In this document: piece by piece, positions 41,997-50,199 of the stretch
Numbering within the stretch: position 1 is the stretch's first letter
How the letters are laid out: every line of letters begins with the position of its first letter
Assembly (NCBI GenBank): GCA_963818925.1
Contig: CAWFTN010000001.1
Coordinates: 1,550,001 to 1,614,000 of the forward strand
Reading direction: 5' to 3'
DNA: 64,000 nt
Source: JAMXLG01 sp963818925
GTDB taxonomy: Bacteria; Vulcanimicrobiota; Vulcanimicrobiia; Vulcanimicrobiales; Vulcanimicrobiaceae
Notes under the pieces: generated by a model
Seen by the model: the letters and a program-made list of their open reading frames with translations, nothing else
The model's database searches: none
Told to the model about the DNA's origin: nothing
Position numbers and translations under genes: made by a program

Positions 41997-42779
41997 CTAC
42001 GGCCCTTTCTCTTCGCTTGAACTCGGCGTTGTGCTACCGTTGCCGCGAAGCAATACGATATCAACGCGCCGGTTTTGTTGGCGCTGCGCATCCGTGGCGT
42101 TGTTGTTACGCGGCCGGTTCTCTCCATAGGCGGCTGCGGTTATGCGTCGGGGAGTTATACCGTCCTCTTCCGACAAACGGCGAGCGACACCGACGGCACG
42201 CGCCGCGGAAAGCTCCCAATTGGTCGGAAACTGTGACGTGGAAATCGGAACGTTGTCCGTATTTCCTTCGATCGCGATTTCGTTGCCGTTTCGCCTGAGG
42301 AACGGCGCAATCCCGTCGATGATCTTCTGCGTCTGCGGGCGCAATTGCGCGCTGCCGCTGTCATAGTACGACTTATCGGAAAGCAGCGTAATAACGAGCC
42401 CGCGCGCTTCCGCGTGCACTTGCACCTGATTCTCCAAGTGATTCTGCTTCACGTACTTTTCGAGTTCTTTTTGAATCGCGGGAATGCTCGAACTCGCTTC
42501 GAACGACTGCGAGCCGTTCGCGCCGCCGTTTGGCGGCTGATTCACCGACCAGACGTTGTTGAACCCGCCCGATACCGATTTTGCGAAAGCTTGCACTTTC
42601 ACGCGGCTGATCGTCGACATCGCGAAAAGAATGATGAAGAGCGCGAGCATGAGCGTGATCATGTCCGCGTACGTCAAGAGCCAGCGCATCATGCCGGCCG
42701 TCTCGAGCTTCTCTTCCGATTTCTTCTTGCGAAGATTCGACTCGGCTGCGCGAGCGGCCGATTTGATCGATTGTGCCAT
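41997..42779 (-). CDS. motB: Flagellar stator protein MotB
   Basis: The 260-residue product has a basic N-terminus, one transmembrane helix with the essential proton-binding aspartate (LLTYADMITLMLALFIILFA) and a C-terminal OmpA-like peptidoglycan-binding domain (IEGNTDNVPI, NWELSAARAV, RRVDIVLLR). A stator with Asp in the helix fits either ion; the choice of H+ or Na+ is not decidable. It is 11 bases downstream of motA. Confidence 0.95.
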   Translation of the reverse strand: MAQSIKSAARAAESNLRKKKSEEKLETAGMMRWLLTYADMITLMLALFIILFAMSTISRVKVQAFAKSVSGGFNNVWSVNQPPNGGANGSQSFEASSSIPAIQKELEKYVKQNHLENQVQVHAEARGLVITLLSDKSYYDSGSAQLRPQTQKIIDGIAPFLRRNGNEIAIEGNTDNVPISTSQFPTNWELSAARAVGVARRLSEEDGITPRRITAAAYGENRPRNNNATDAQRQQNRRVDIVLLRGNGSTTPSSSEEKGP

Positions 42780-42790
42780 GGATGCCTACG

Positions 42791-43633
42791 CTATGCCGAC
42801 GACGCCGAGTAGCCGGCCTCGCCCGCCATCGCGCCGCCCTCTTCGATATCGGTTTCCCGCTCTTTGGGGTCGAGAAAAGCGAGCAGTTTCTCTTCGAGCA
42901 GACGCGGATTGTCGCCGGCTTGAATGGCAAGGATACCTTCGATCATGATCTCGCGCATCAAGAGCATCTGGCTGTTGCGTTCTTTGATTTTGGTGCCGAT
43001 CGGCAACCACAGCAAATTCGCGAACATGATGCCGTAGAATGTCGCGACGAATGCGACGGCGGTTTCGGTACCGATCGATCCGGCGATATTCACGCCCTGA
43101 CTTGCTTCACCGAGACCCTTCAACATGCCGATGAGGCCGAGGACCGTACCGATGATGCCGAGCGTCGGTGAGTAGCCGCCGAGGTTCATGAAAACCTGTT
43201 CGGCCTTCGCGCCTTGTTCTTGCGCGTTGGAAACTTCCGTCTCCAAAACTTTTCGAATAATTTCGGTGTCCCGGCCGTCGATGACGAGCTGAATGCCTTT
43301 GCGCATGAAGTCGTCGTCAAGCGCGGCCGCCTCGTTCTCGAGCGCGAGCAGACCTTCACGTCGCGCTTTTTCGGCGAACGAAACGAGCGTCGAAATGATG
43401 TCACGTTCGTGATAGTTGACTTCCGAGAACGCGGTACGCAAGCCGCCGACGAAACCTTTGGCGAACGTTCGCATCGGGAAGGATGTCAGCGTCGCGCCGA
43501 TCGAGCCGCCAAGGATCAAAACGAGGGCATCCCAACGTCCAAGAAAGATACGTGGGTCGATGCCGCCTACCCAGCCCGCCAAAAAGATCGCACCGAACCC
43601 AATAAGCAGTCCGATGATCGTCGCAAAATCCAA
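42791..43633 (-). CDS. motA: Flagellar stator protein MotA
   Basis: The 280-residue product has four helices. TIIGLLIGFGAIFLAGWVGG forms the first; GGYSPTLGIIGTVLGLIGML and AVAFVATFYGIMFANLLWLP form the channel helices, and the charged cytoplasmic loop interacts with FliG. The start is a TTG (43633) with GGAG 8 bases ahead. Confidence 0.95.
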   Translation of the reverse strand: MDFATIIGLLIGFGAIFLAGWVGGIDPRIFLGRWDALVLILGGSIGATLTSFPMRTFAKGFVGGLRTAFSEVNYHERDIISTLVSFAEKARREGLLALENEAAALDDDFMRKGIQLVIDGRDTEIIRKVLETEVSNAQEQGAKAEQVFMNLGGYSPTLGIIGTVLGLIGMLKGLGEASQGVNIAGSIGTETAVAFVATFYGIMFANLLWLPIGTKIKERNSQMLLMREIMIEGILAIQAGDNPRLLEEKLLAFLDPKERETDIEEGGAMAGEAGYSASSA

Positions 43634-43716
43634 GATCGCTCTCCGCTAGTAGCTCGCGTCTTATCGGGGTATCGGCCGAGGCAGCAGGTTACTCAAGCTC
43701 AGTAAGGCGACGCCTG

Positions 43717-43917
43717 CTAGGATGCCCCCCGTTCGGGCGCATAAATTCGCCGCTTGAACTCGACGATCTTGGCCTGCACCTCGGCCATACGGTCGCGCAC
43801 GACGAGGCGGTTGCCGGACGTCAAGGTCACGACGGTGTCCGGCGTTTCTTCTATCTGTTCGATCAGGTCCGAGTTGACCATGACCGGCTGGCCGTTGAGC
43901 CGGGTGAGTGCGATCAC
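43717..43917 (-). CDS. flbD: Flagellar FlbD-family protein
   Basis: The 66-residue product has the FlbD pattern IALTRLNGQPVMVNSDLIEQIEETPDTVVTLTSGNRLVV. I choose the GTG at 43917, directly behind GGAGG; a TTG 12 bases upstream lies inside that Shine-Dalgarno. Small FlbD proteins typically sit between hook genes and motA, as here. Their function is not well defined. Confidence 0.9.
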   Translation of the reverse strand: MIALTRLNGQPVMVNSDLIEQIEETPDTVVTLTSGNRLVVRDRMAEVQAKIVEFKRRIYAPERGAS

Positions 43918-43931
43918 TGCATCCTCCAAAT

Positions 43932-43963
43932 AAAAAGGGCGGCAGATGCTGGGTCTGCCGCCC
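43932..43963 (-). terminator. Rho-independent terminator after flgE
   Basis: On the minus strand the ten-base stem GGGCGGCAGA pairs perfectly with TCTGCCGCCC around a 7-base loop and is followed by TTTTTATTT. It separates flgE from flbD, so flbD-motAB either depends on read-through or has its own promoter. Confidence 0.92.
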
Positions 43964-44011
43964 CGAGTCCGTTCCCCTCCGTGGTCCCGGTACTAGCTTA
44001 CTCCCGCGCTA

Positions 44012-45874
44012 TTAGTTCTCGCTCGCGCGCAGGTTGATCAGGTCGATGAGGTTCTGGTCGGCCGTCGTAATGCCGCGCGAGTTCGCTTCGAACGCGCGTT
44101 GCGCCACGATCAGCTTCGTGAACTGATCGCCGAGGTCGACGTTCGATTGCTCCAGCGAACCCGAGACGATGCTGCCGTAACGACCGCTGGCGGCTGTACC
44201 GACTTGCGCAAGGCCCGACGCCGCGGTCTGCGCGAATCGGTTGCCGCCGAGGCGCTGCAGACCTTCTTCGTTTTGGAACGTTGCCACGGCGATCTGCGCG
44301 AGCGTCTTCGTTTGACCGTTTGTGAACGATCCGGTGACCGTTCCGTCTTGACCAACGGAGATGTTCGACAGCGTTCCGGCCGCGTATCCATTCTGCGAGA
44401 TCACATTCGCCGAGTATGAACCCGCGAGGCTTGCATTACCGGAGAAATCAATCCCAATCGGCCCCGTTGCCGGCGGCGGCGCGCCCGTGCTGGCATTGTT
44501 TTGCGTACCGGTGCCCCATGTCGCGATATCGAGTTGGTTACCGTCCGCGAGTGTAGCTTGACTGCCCGTCGTGTGAAGATAACCCGGCGTACCGATAACT
44601 TGGTTAGCGCCCGTTACACCTTCGATCGATGACGTGTTAATGAACTGTCCGCTCTGATCGAAGTACGCATAACCGATCGTGCCTGATGTGCCGACCGTCG
44701 TCTGGCCGGCGGTGACCACACCAGCATTCTGTGTCGCCGCGTTCGCGAGCGACGTGAACTGTGTTCCGTCGCTAAAACTCACGTTAACCGCCCAACGCGT
44801 TGCCGGTTTGACCACGCTCCCCGCAGGGTTTGTGACGCCGGAGGGAAGCCCGTTGTTTGCCGATGTGAGGGTTAACGACGCCGTTTTACCGGCATCCGCC
44901 GCCGCGAAGTTGCCAACCGTAATCGAGGCACCATCGAACGATACCGTTTGACCGGGAGTCGCGGTGATGCTGCTCGCTCCGTCAGCGATCGTAACTTGCG
45001 TGCCGGTTCCGTTGACGGTTAGCGTCACATTTCCGGAAGCACCTGCCGGCAGCGTCATCCCCGCTGACACCGGTGCGAGGCTCGCAAGATTTCCACCGCC
45101 CGCGAGTGCACTGTTGGTTGCAACCGTACCAGTCGCTTTCGCTGAACCGGTCGCGTCGGGCGTGTATGTAATCGTCGCTTGGTGTGCGTTTCCAAGCGAA
45201 TCGTAGATCGTCGTAGAGATCGTTTTCGCTGTTGCCGACGCCGTGCCGTTCACACTGTCGAGGAACGCTTGTTGCCACTGCGTCTGATCGAGATTACCGC
45301 CCATCGACATGTCGAAGACTTGGTCGCTGGTGTTCGGGCCGACTTTCACGCCGGCACCAGTTGCCGTCGCTTGCTCCGCCAGGCCAATCGGAATATTGAT
45401 ATCCGCCGGCGTTCCGGTTTGCGCGACTTGGCCGCTCGCGTTTGCCGTGTAGCCTTGCACCGCGAGCCCCGAAGCCGGGTCGTAGAGTAACCCGCTCGAG
45501 TTCAGCGAGAACGCGCCGTCACGCGTGTAGACCGGAGAGTTCGAACCGTCCGGGCTGCGAAGGATGAAGAATCCGTCGCCGTTGAGCGCGAGATCCGTGT
45601 TGATGCCCGTCGTCTCCAATCCGCCTTGCGCGAATTGTGTGTCCACCGTGTTCACCTTGACGCCAAGACCGAAGTCTTGCGGATTCGTGCCGCCTTGCGT
45701 TTGCGACGGTCCCGTCGCGCCTTGCACTTGTTGATAGAACTGGTCGGCGAAGGTCATGCGTTGACCCTTGAATCCGACCGTGGCCGTGTTCGCAATGTTG
45801 TTCGAGAGCATGTCGATCCAGCTCTGATATGCGTCCAGGCCCGTAACCCCGATGTTCAATGCATCGAAAGCCAT
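44012..45874 (-). CDS. flgE: Flagellar hook protein FlgE
   Basis: The 620-residue product has the N-terminal rod/hook motif (ALNIGVTGLDAYQSWIDMLSNNIANTATVGFKGQR). The FlgE core includes GLETTGINTDLALNGDGFFILRSPDG, and the C-terminal D0 helix is typical (LEQSNVDLGDQFTKLIVAQRAFEANSRGITT). It is longer than the usual 400 residues because of a Ser/Thr/Gly-rich beta insert at about 240-365 that looks Ig-like and may decorate the hook surface. A terminator follows. Confidence 0.95.
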   Translation of the reverse strand: MAFDALNIGVTGLDAYQSWIDMLSNNIANTATVGFKGQRMTFADQFYQQVQGATGPSQTQGGTNPQDFGLGVKVNTVDTQFAQGGLETTGINTDLALNGDGFFILRSPDGSNSPVYTRDGAFSLNSSGLLYDPASGLAVQGYTANASGQVAQTGTPADINIPIGLAEQATATGAGVKVGPNTSDQVFDMSMGGNLDQTQWQQAFLDSVNGTASATAKTISTTIYDSLGNAHQATITYTPDATGSAKATGTVATNSALAGGGNLASLAPVSAGMTLPAGASGNVTLTVNGTGTQVTIADGASSITATPGQTVSFDGASITVGNFAAADAGKTASLTLTSANNGLPSGVTNPAGSVVKPATRWAVNVSFSDGTQFTSLANAATQNAGVVTAGQTTVGTSGTIGYAYFDQSGQFINTSSIEGVTGANQVIGTPGYLHTTGSQATLADGNQLDIATWGTGTQNNASTGAPPPATGPIGIDFSGNASLAGSYSANVISQNGYAAGTLSNISVGQDGTVTGSFTNGQTKTLAQIAVATFQNEEGLQRLGGNRFAQTAASGLAQVGTAASGRYGSIVSGSLEQSNVDLGDQFTKLIVAQRAFEANSRGITTADQNLIDLINLRASEN

Positions 45875-45925
45875 GTATTGACCTCACATGTAGATCCGCA
45901 GCGCTTCAATCTGTCCGCGCCGCGG

Positions 45926-45953
45926 CCGAGGCTCCGCATGCGGTCCGCCTCGG
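45926..45953. other. GC-rich hairpin upstream of flgE
   Basis: CCGAGGC (45926-45932) pairs with GCCTCGG (45947-45953), and an inner CCGCATGCGG palindrome makes the hairpin larger. There is no T run, so it is more likely an mRNA processing or stability element than a terminator. It occupies the 98-base gap between the TIGR02530-like gene and flgE. Confidence 0.45.
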
Positions 45954-45972
45954 GTAGTAATAGTAAGTTGTT

Positions 45973-46395
45973 TTAAATGATCGCCGCCGAGTCGATGTTG
46001 GTGAAAACGTTCTCCTTCATCGAATCGGAATCGACCGCCGTAATAACCGTGCGGTTCTTGATGCTGACGACCATCGCGACGTCGCGAACGATGAAGAGCG
46101 AATTCTTCGCTCCTTTCGCCGCGGCTTTATCCGCCATCGCGTTCATGCGCGTCACGTCGTCTGACGTGAGGCTGATGTTGCGCGATTGCAGACGCTGCAT
46201 GGCGTGCGCCGAGAACTTGAGTTGCTCCGTTCCGCTCGTGGTGGTCGCCGGTTGAATCGCCGTCGCAGCATCGAGAACCGAACGGAAACTCGGTGCTCCG
46301 GTGGGCGGAATCTGGACCGGGGTTCCAACCGGACGCGGTGCCGGTCCGGGAATGATCCCGGATTGGTTTATGCGATTGATCTCGTTGTTGTCCAT
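45973..46395 (-). CDS. Flagellar operon protein, TIGR02530-like
   Basis: The 140-residue product has a disordered Pro-rich N-terminus and the core LKFSAHAMQRLQSRNISLTSDDVTRMNAMADKAAAKGAKNSLFIVRDVAMVVSIKNRTVITAVD. That is the signature of the small flagellar operon protein found beside flgD and flgE in Firmicutes-like gene orders. Its biochemical role is unknown. It lies 6 bases downstream of flgD. Confidence 0.85.
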   Translation of the reverse strand: MDNNEINRINQSGIIPGPAPRPVGTPVQIPPTGAPSFRSVLDAATAIQPATTTSGTEQLKFSAHAMQRLQSRNISLTSDDVTRMNAMADKAAAKGAKNSLFIVRDVAMVVSIKNRTVITAVDSDSMKENVFTNIDSAAII

Positions 46396-46401
46396 GAGAC
46401 G

Positions 46402-46941
46402 TTACGACCCGCTCCCGGTGCTCCCCGTCGTCGTGGTTCCGGATCCCACGCCGATGCCGACGATTTCGGACGTCGAGAACAACAAGGCGTTGCCGCTGTT
46501 GTCCGTATAGACTTTTCCGTTGCTGTCGGTCATCGTGAAGTACGGTTGTCCGTTCTGCACTTCGACGGATTGAATCGTGCCGGTAACGTTCGAGGAGTTG
46601 CCCGACGTGCTGCTGCTTCCGACGCTTACCGTCGCCTGTTTGCCGATCAACGATGCGGCTTGCATGACGCCGAAGTTGCTCTGGAAGTTTTGGAACGACG
46701 TTGAGAGCTGCTCCTGATATTGCAGCGCCGACATCTGCGCAAGCTGCGTCACCGACTGGGTCGGATCTTGCGGCTGCGTCGGATCTTGGTTCTGCAACTC
46801 GGTGGTCAACAACTGAAGAAACGCATCGGGACCTAAGGTGGAATTATTCGCCGACGACGTCGACGACGTGGCCGGTGCATTTACACCGATCAGTGAGTCG
46901 ATCGGTTGCGCCGTGCTTCCAGCTACAAATGCCGATGGCAT
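46402..46941 (-). CDS. flgD: Flagellar hook capping/assembly protein FlgD
   Basis: The 179-residue product from the ATG at 46941 has AGAGGA before it. GPDAFLQLLTTELQNQDPTQPQDPTQSVTQLAQMSALQ is the FlgD N-terminal export/capping motif, followed by a small beta domain. A longer frame runs upstream into fliK but lacks a ribosome-binding site. Confidence 0.94.
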   Translation of the reverse strand: MPSAFVAGSTAQPIDSLIGVNAPATSSTSSANNSTLGPDAFLQLLTTELQNQDPTQPQDPTQSVTQLAQMSALQYQEQLSTSFQNFQSNFGVMQAASLIGKQATVSVGSSSTSGNSSNVTGTIQSVEVQNGQPYFTMTDSNGKVYTDNSGNALLFSTSEIVGIGVGSGTTTTGSTGSGS

Positions 46942-46954
46942 GTGTTCCTCTTTC

Positions 46955-48514
46955 TTATGCCAGATAGTTGAATAACGCCAAACTCGAGCCGTCGATAATC
47001 GAAGGACCGAGTGAAGCGAGTGCCGGCGTTTCGGATTCCGATGCACCGCGCAGTTCGTGCAGGGTGTAGCGGCGGCCGAAGCCCGCCGTGCGATCGTTAT
47101 TCTGCCGATCGCGTCCCGCATTGCCGCCCGAAACGTCGACGGAGAAGCCCGAAAGCGTCAAGCCGGCGTCTGCGAGTGAACGAGCGAGTTGCTGGTGATT
47201 GGACATCAGCGCGTTGCGGACGTCGGCGTTGGCAGCGACGACGTTCGCTGAGATCTGCGACCCCGTAACGGTGATCTTCATCGTCACGTCGCCAAGGTTC
47301 TCGGGTTGCAAATGCAGTTGAATGACCGAAGAGCCTTGCGCGTCCGTGCGCATGACCATGCCTTTGATCAACTGTTCGATGACGGCGTTTGCGTCTACGG
47401 CGGAATGCGAAGCAGCCGCGGCCGCTTGCGCCGCGGTTTGCGTCATTCCGGTCAGAGAGAAGGCCGGTGCAGCGAGCGCATTCGTCAACGACGAATCGTT
47501 GGTCGAAAGCGTTTGCTCTTGCGAGGATTGCTGGTCGAACGATTTCCCCGTTTGGCCGCCGCTCGTGAACGATCCGTTCGAAGACGCATGCGTTGCGTTC
47601 GAAACGATGTTCGCAAGTGCGGATGCAAATCGTGCCGCTAGTGCCGAAGGCGTTTGCGTCGCATTGGCCCCGGTCCCGCTGGAACCGTTGGCAAAAGCGG
47701 CGTTGCCGTTGATCTTCGCATCCACTCCCGCCGCGCGCACGAGCATACGTGCGAGCAAATCGGGTGCATTGGCCATCGCGATGGCGGTTTGCGAGGAAGC
47801 GTCGGCGTTGGATTGCGGAACGAGCGCATTGAGGTTCGCGCTATCGTTCTGCGCCGGCGTAGAAGCCGGTTGGGACGATGCTTGCGCGGCCTGCAGCGCC
47901 GTAAGCGCGCTTGACAGTAACGATTGCACGAGCGAAGAGACGTCAAGCATGGAGCCCGCCGTTGTTTTTGCTGGTGCTTGGGCCGGGATGTCTTTCGCCG
48001 ATTTGGCGTCCAAGATGGTTCCCGCGATGTCGTTCTGCTGCCCAGAGCTTTCCGCTGAATCCCTCGCTAGCGATTCGATCAGTCCTTGTAATCGCGTTGC
48101 GAGGGCGCTGACTTGTTGGTCGGCGGTTTCCGGTGGCGCGTTACCCGGCGGACCGAGTGCGTTTGCGATCGATGCGGTGATCGACGATCGTATTCGATCG
48201 AGATCGCTTTGCGACAGTTTTCCGCTCAGCTGTTGCTGCACGGCGTTGCCGACGCTCTGCGAAATGTGATTGACGATCGACGATAAGGGTGTTCCGTTCT
48301 GCACCATGGCCATAAGCTGCGCGAGCAGACTTTGCGAGCCCGTTGAGGCGCCGTTCGCACCGGACGTCAGTCCGGCGAAAAGGTTTGAAAACGCGGAACC
48401 GCTGACCGCCGTCGCTCCGGAGAGCGATGACCAATCGAGGCCGCTTTTCAACGCCGTCCCGGAACGCATTGGCTGAACGTTCGCAGACGGAACAATTGAA
48501 TGTAGAGAAGTCAC
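46955..48514 (-). CDS. fliK: Flagellar hook-length control protein FliK
   Basis: This 519-residue, Ser/Ala/Gln-rich ruler protein has a low-complexity body and the conserved C-terminal Flg_hook domain (VIQLHLQPENLGDVTMKITVTGSQISANVVAANADVRNALMS). That domain signals FlhB to switch substrates. It begins at a GTG behind GGGGGTGA. It opens the hook part of the locus just after the trp cassette. Confidence 0.92.
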   Translation of the reverse strand: MTSLHSIVPSANVQPMRSGTALKSGLDWSSLSGATAVSGSAFSNLFAGLTSGANGASTGSQSLLAQLMAMVQNGTPLSSIVNHISQSVGNAVQQQLSGKLSQSDLDRIRSSITASIANALGPPGNAPPETADQQVSALATRLQGLIESLARDSAESSGQQNDIAGTILDAKSAKDIPAQAPAKTTAGSMLDVSSLVQSLLSSALTALQAAQASSQPASTPAQNDSANLNALVPQSNADASSQTAIAMANAPDLLARMLVRAAGVDAKINGNAAFANGSSGTGANATQTPSALAARFASALANIVSNATHASSNGSFTSGGQTGKSFDQQSSQEQTLSTNDSSLTNALAAPAFSLTGMTQTAAQAAAAASHSAVDANAVIEQLIKGMVMRTDAQGSSVIQLHLQPENLGDVTMKITVTGSQISANVVAANADVRNALMSNHQQLARSLADAGLTLSGFSVDVSGGNAGRDRQNNDRTAGFGRRYTLHELRGASESETPALASLGPSIIDGSSLALFNYLA

Positions 48515-48518
48515 TCTT

Positions 48519-48590
48519 TTATCTCACCCCCTTTCTCGAGGAGAATCTCCATTGGGGCCCAGGCTTGCCTGGACCCTCGTCTTCTGTCAT
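48519..48590 (-). CDS. Possible 23-residue peptide coupling aroF to fliK
   Basis: An ATG overlaps the aroF stop (ATGA) and opens a 23-codon frame starting MTEDEGPGKPGPQWRF, ending at a TAA 4 bases before the fliK GTG. The fliK Shine-Dalgarno lies inside its end, so reading it could deliver ribosomes to fliK. A small CCAGGC/GCCTGG hairpin is within it. No homology is known to me; it may be only a spacer. Confidence 0.25.
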   Translation of the reverse strand: MTEDEGPGKPGPQWRFSSRKGVR

Positions 48591-49402
48591 CGGCCCGCCA
48601 AGCTGGCGACCTTAGACGGAACGAGCGCGTCGAGGCGCCGCATGAGGTCGGCGAAAGTATCGAGGTCCAGCGCCTGTTCGGCGTCGGAGCGCGAGCGGAC
48701 CGGCTCCGGATGAATCTCGATCATGGCGCCATCGAGACCGGCGGCCGCGGCGGCAAGCACCAGCGGCGGAATCAGCGTGCGCCGCCCCGTCGCGTGGCTC
48801 GGGTCGACGATGACGGGCAGATGGGTCAGTTCTTTCAGGCGCAGCGCGCCGGCCAGGTCGAAAACGTTGCGCGTTTCGGGATCGAATCCGCGGATGCCGC
48901 GTTCGCAGAGGACGACGTTGGGATTGCCTTCGAGCAACGCGTACTCCGCGGCGTAGAGCACCTCGTCAAGGGTCGCGGCGGGCCCGCGCTTTAGCAGAAG
49001 CGGCAAGCCCGTGCGCGCCGCAGCTTTGACGAGCGCGAAGTTCTGCATGTTCCGCGCACCGATCTGAATCATCGAAACGTGACGTGCGAGCATTTCCAAC
49101 TGCTCCGAGTCGAGCGCTTCTACGACCGCCGGCAGGCGATGATGGCGCGACGCGCGCGCGATCAGCTCGACACCCGTCTCGCCGAGTCCCTGAAACGAGT
49201 ACGGCGACGTGCGCGGCTTGTATGCACCTCCGCGCAAGAGGGCGCCGCCGTGCGCGCTGACGGTACGCGCGACGGTTTCGATCTGAATGTCGTCTTCAAT
49301 CGCGCACGGTCCGGCAATCACGATGAACCCGTCGCCGATCCGCACTCCACCCACGTCCACGATCGTCTCTCCGTTCGATCCACGCCGCGCCAACTCGTAC
49401 AT
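48587..49402 (-). CDS. aroF: 3-deoxy-7-phosphoheptulonate (DAHP) synthase
   Basis: The 271-residue enzyme condenses phosphoenolpyruvate and erythrose-4-phosphate at the entry of the shikimate pathway. It has the AroF/KDO8P-like barrel: FIVIAGPCAIED, LLRGGAYKPRTSPYSFQGLG (metal and substrate loop), QIGARNMQNF, LLLKRGPAATLDE, CERGIRGFD and VIVDPSHATGRR. It lacks an ACT or chorismate-mutase domain, so feedback control would be transcriptional. A trp-type attenuator with its own promoter lies directly upstream. The gene has an AGGA-type ribosome-binding site. Confidence 0.95.
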   Translation of the reverse strand: MYELARRGSNGETIVDVGGVRIGDGFIVIAGPCAIEDDIQIETVARTVSAHGGALLRGGAYKPRTSPYSFQGLGETGVELIARASRHHRLPAVVEALDSEQLEMLARHVSMIQIGARNMQNFALVKAAARTGLPLLLKRGPAATLDEVLYAAEYALLEGNPNVVLCERGIRGFDPETRNVFDLAGALRLKELTHLPVIVDPSHATGRRTLIPPLVLAAAAAGLDGAMIEIHPEPVRSRSDAEQALDLDTFADLMRRLDALVPSKVASLAGR

Positions 49403-49444
49403 GTTTCCTGCTCCCTTGGAGTTTGCGCGTTCAGCGCAAAGCCA

Positions 49445-49482
49445 TTAACAAAAACAAAGGCCGCCCGGTGATCCGGGCGGCC
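49445..49482 (-). terminator. Attenuator terminator of the aroF leader
   Basis: The ten-base stem GGCCGCCCGG pairs perfectly with CCGGGCGGCC across a 4-base loop (49459-49482 on the plus strand) and is followed on the minus strand by TTTGTTTTTGTT. It begins 24 bases after the stop codon of the Trp-rich leader peptide and ends 42 bases before aroF. Confidence 0.92.
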
Positions 49483-49506
49483 TCGTCGATTCCGTAACTT
49501 CTCGCG

Positions 49507-49599
49507 CTAGTTGCGATACGACGACAATGGCACACACGCCTCACCGGAAATACGTTCGGTCAGGGGCCACCACCATGCAACGAATTTCGTCGTCGTCAT
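49507..49599 (-). CDS. Tryptophan-rich leader peptide (trpL-like) of aroF
   Basis: This 30-codon frame runs from the ATG at 49599 to the TAG at 49507-49509. It begins MTTTKFVAWWWPLTER, so codons 9-11 are three consecutive TGG (Trp). A terminator follows 24 bases later. This is the classical arrangement for ribosome-mediated attenuation: when charged tRNA-Trp is scarce, the ribosome stalls at the Trp run and the terminator should not form. No Shine-Dalgarno is visible; the promoter position implies translation from a nearly leaderless transcript. Confidence 0.85.
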   Translation of the reverse strand: MTTTKFVAWWWPLTERISGEACVPLSSYRN

Positions 49600-49608
49600 C
49601 GTGCGGCG

Positions 49609-49637
49609 AGCGTAGCATGCTCACGGGAGGGTGTCAA
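49609..49637 (-). promoter_or_regulatory. Promoter of the trpL-aroF transcript
   Basis: A perfect -35 TTGACA (49632-49637) and a -10 TACGCT (49609-49614) are 17 bases apart, overlapping the 3' end of trpG. Transcription would start at about 49601-49603, only a few bases before the leader ATG at 49599. Confidence 0.72.
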
Positions 49638-50199
49638 GAAAATTTTTCACGATCTGCGCGCCATGCTCGCTCAGCACCGACTCGGGGTGAAATTGCACCG
49701 CGGAGGCCGGTTTCGAGATGTGTGCGATGCCTTGAACGACGCCGTCGCTGCTGCGCGCCGTCACCCGAAGCTCGCCCGGCAGCGACGCTTCATCGACGCA
49801 GAGCGAGTGGTAGCGAGTGGCGATAAAAGGCGAAGGCAGTCCGGAAAAAATTCCGCTCGCATCGTGTTCGATTTCACTCGTCTTTCCATGCATCTGCACC
49901 GGCGCATGCGTGACGCGCGCACCCATCGCCTCGCCGATCGACTGCAGCCCGAGGCAAACACCGAACGTGGAAATTTCGCGATCGATCGCCGCGCGCAGCA
50001 CGTTCATCATGCGCGGCTGCTGCGACGGATTTCCAGGTCCGGGCCCGATCACGAGTGCTTGATAGCGATCGAGCAGCTCCGGCACGAGCCGTTCGTCGTC
50101 GTTGAGCATCACGTCCGGCGCGATGCCCTGCGACGCGAGCAAGTGCACCACGTTGTACGTGAAGCTGTCGTAGTTATCGATGAAGAGCACGATTGGCAT
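49621..50199 (-). CDS. trpG: Anthranilate synthase glutamine amidotransferase subunit (TrpG/PabA)
   Basis: This 192-residue class I amidotransferase supplies ammonia to TrpE. FIDNYDSFTYNVVHLLASQG opens it, the nucleophile cysteine is in FGVCLGLQSIGEA (with the GPGPGNPS oxyanion loop), and His-Glu are in AVQFHPESVLSEHG. It may serve both TrpE and PabB. Its ATG overlaps the trpE stop (TGATG). Confidence 0.95.
   Translation of the reverse strand: MPIVLFIDNYDSFTYNVVHLLASQGIAPDVMLNDDERLVPELLDRYQALVIGPGPGNPSQQPRMMNVLRAAIDREISTFGVCLGLQSIGEAMGARVTHAPVQMHGKTSEIEHDASGIFSGLPSPFIATRYHSLCVDEASLPGELRVTARSSDGVVQGIAHISKPASAVQFHPESVLSEHGAQIVKNFLDTLP

Noticed and set aside
43634..43716. GCCGATA and CCCGATAAG strings upstream of motA as a sigma-28 promoter
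   Set aside because: No TAAA element lies at the required distance.
47322..48269. A 315-codon Ala/Cys/Ser-rich frame antisense to fliK
   Set aside because: It arises from the low-complexity fliK codons; no signal peptide or motif supports it.
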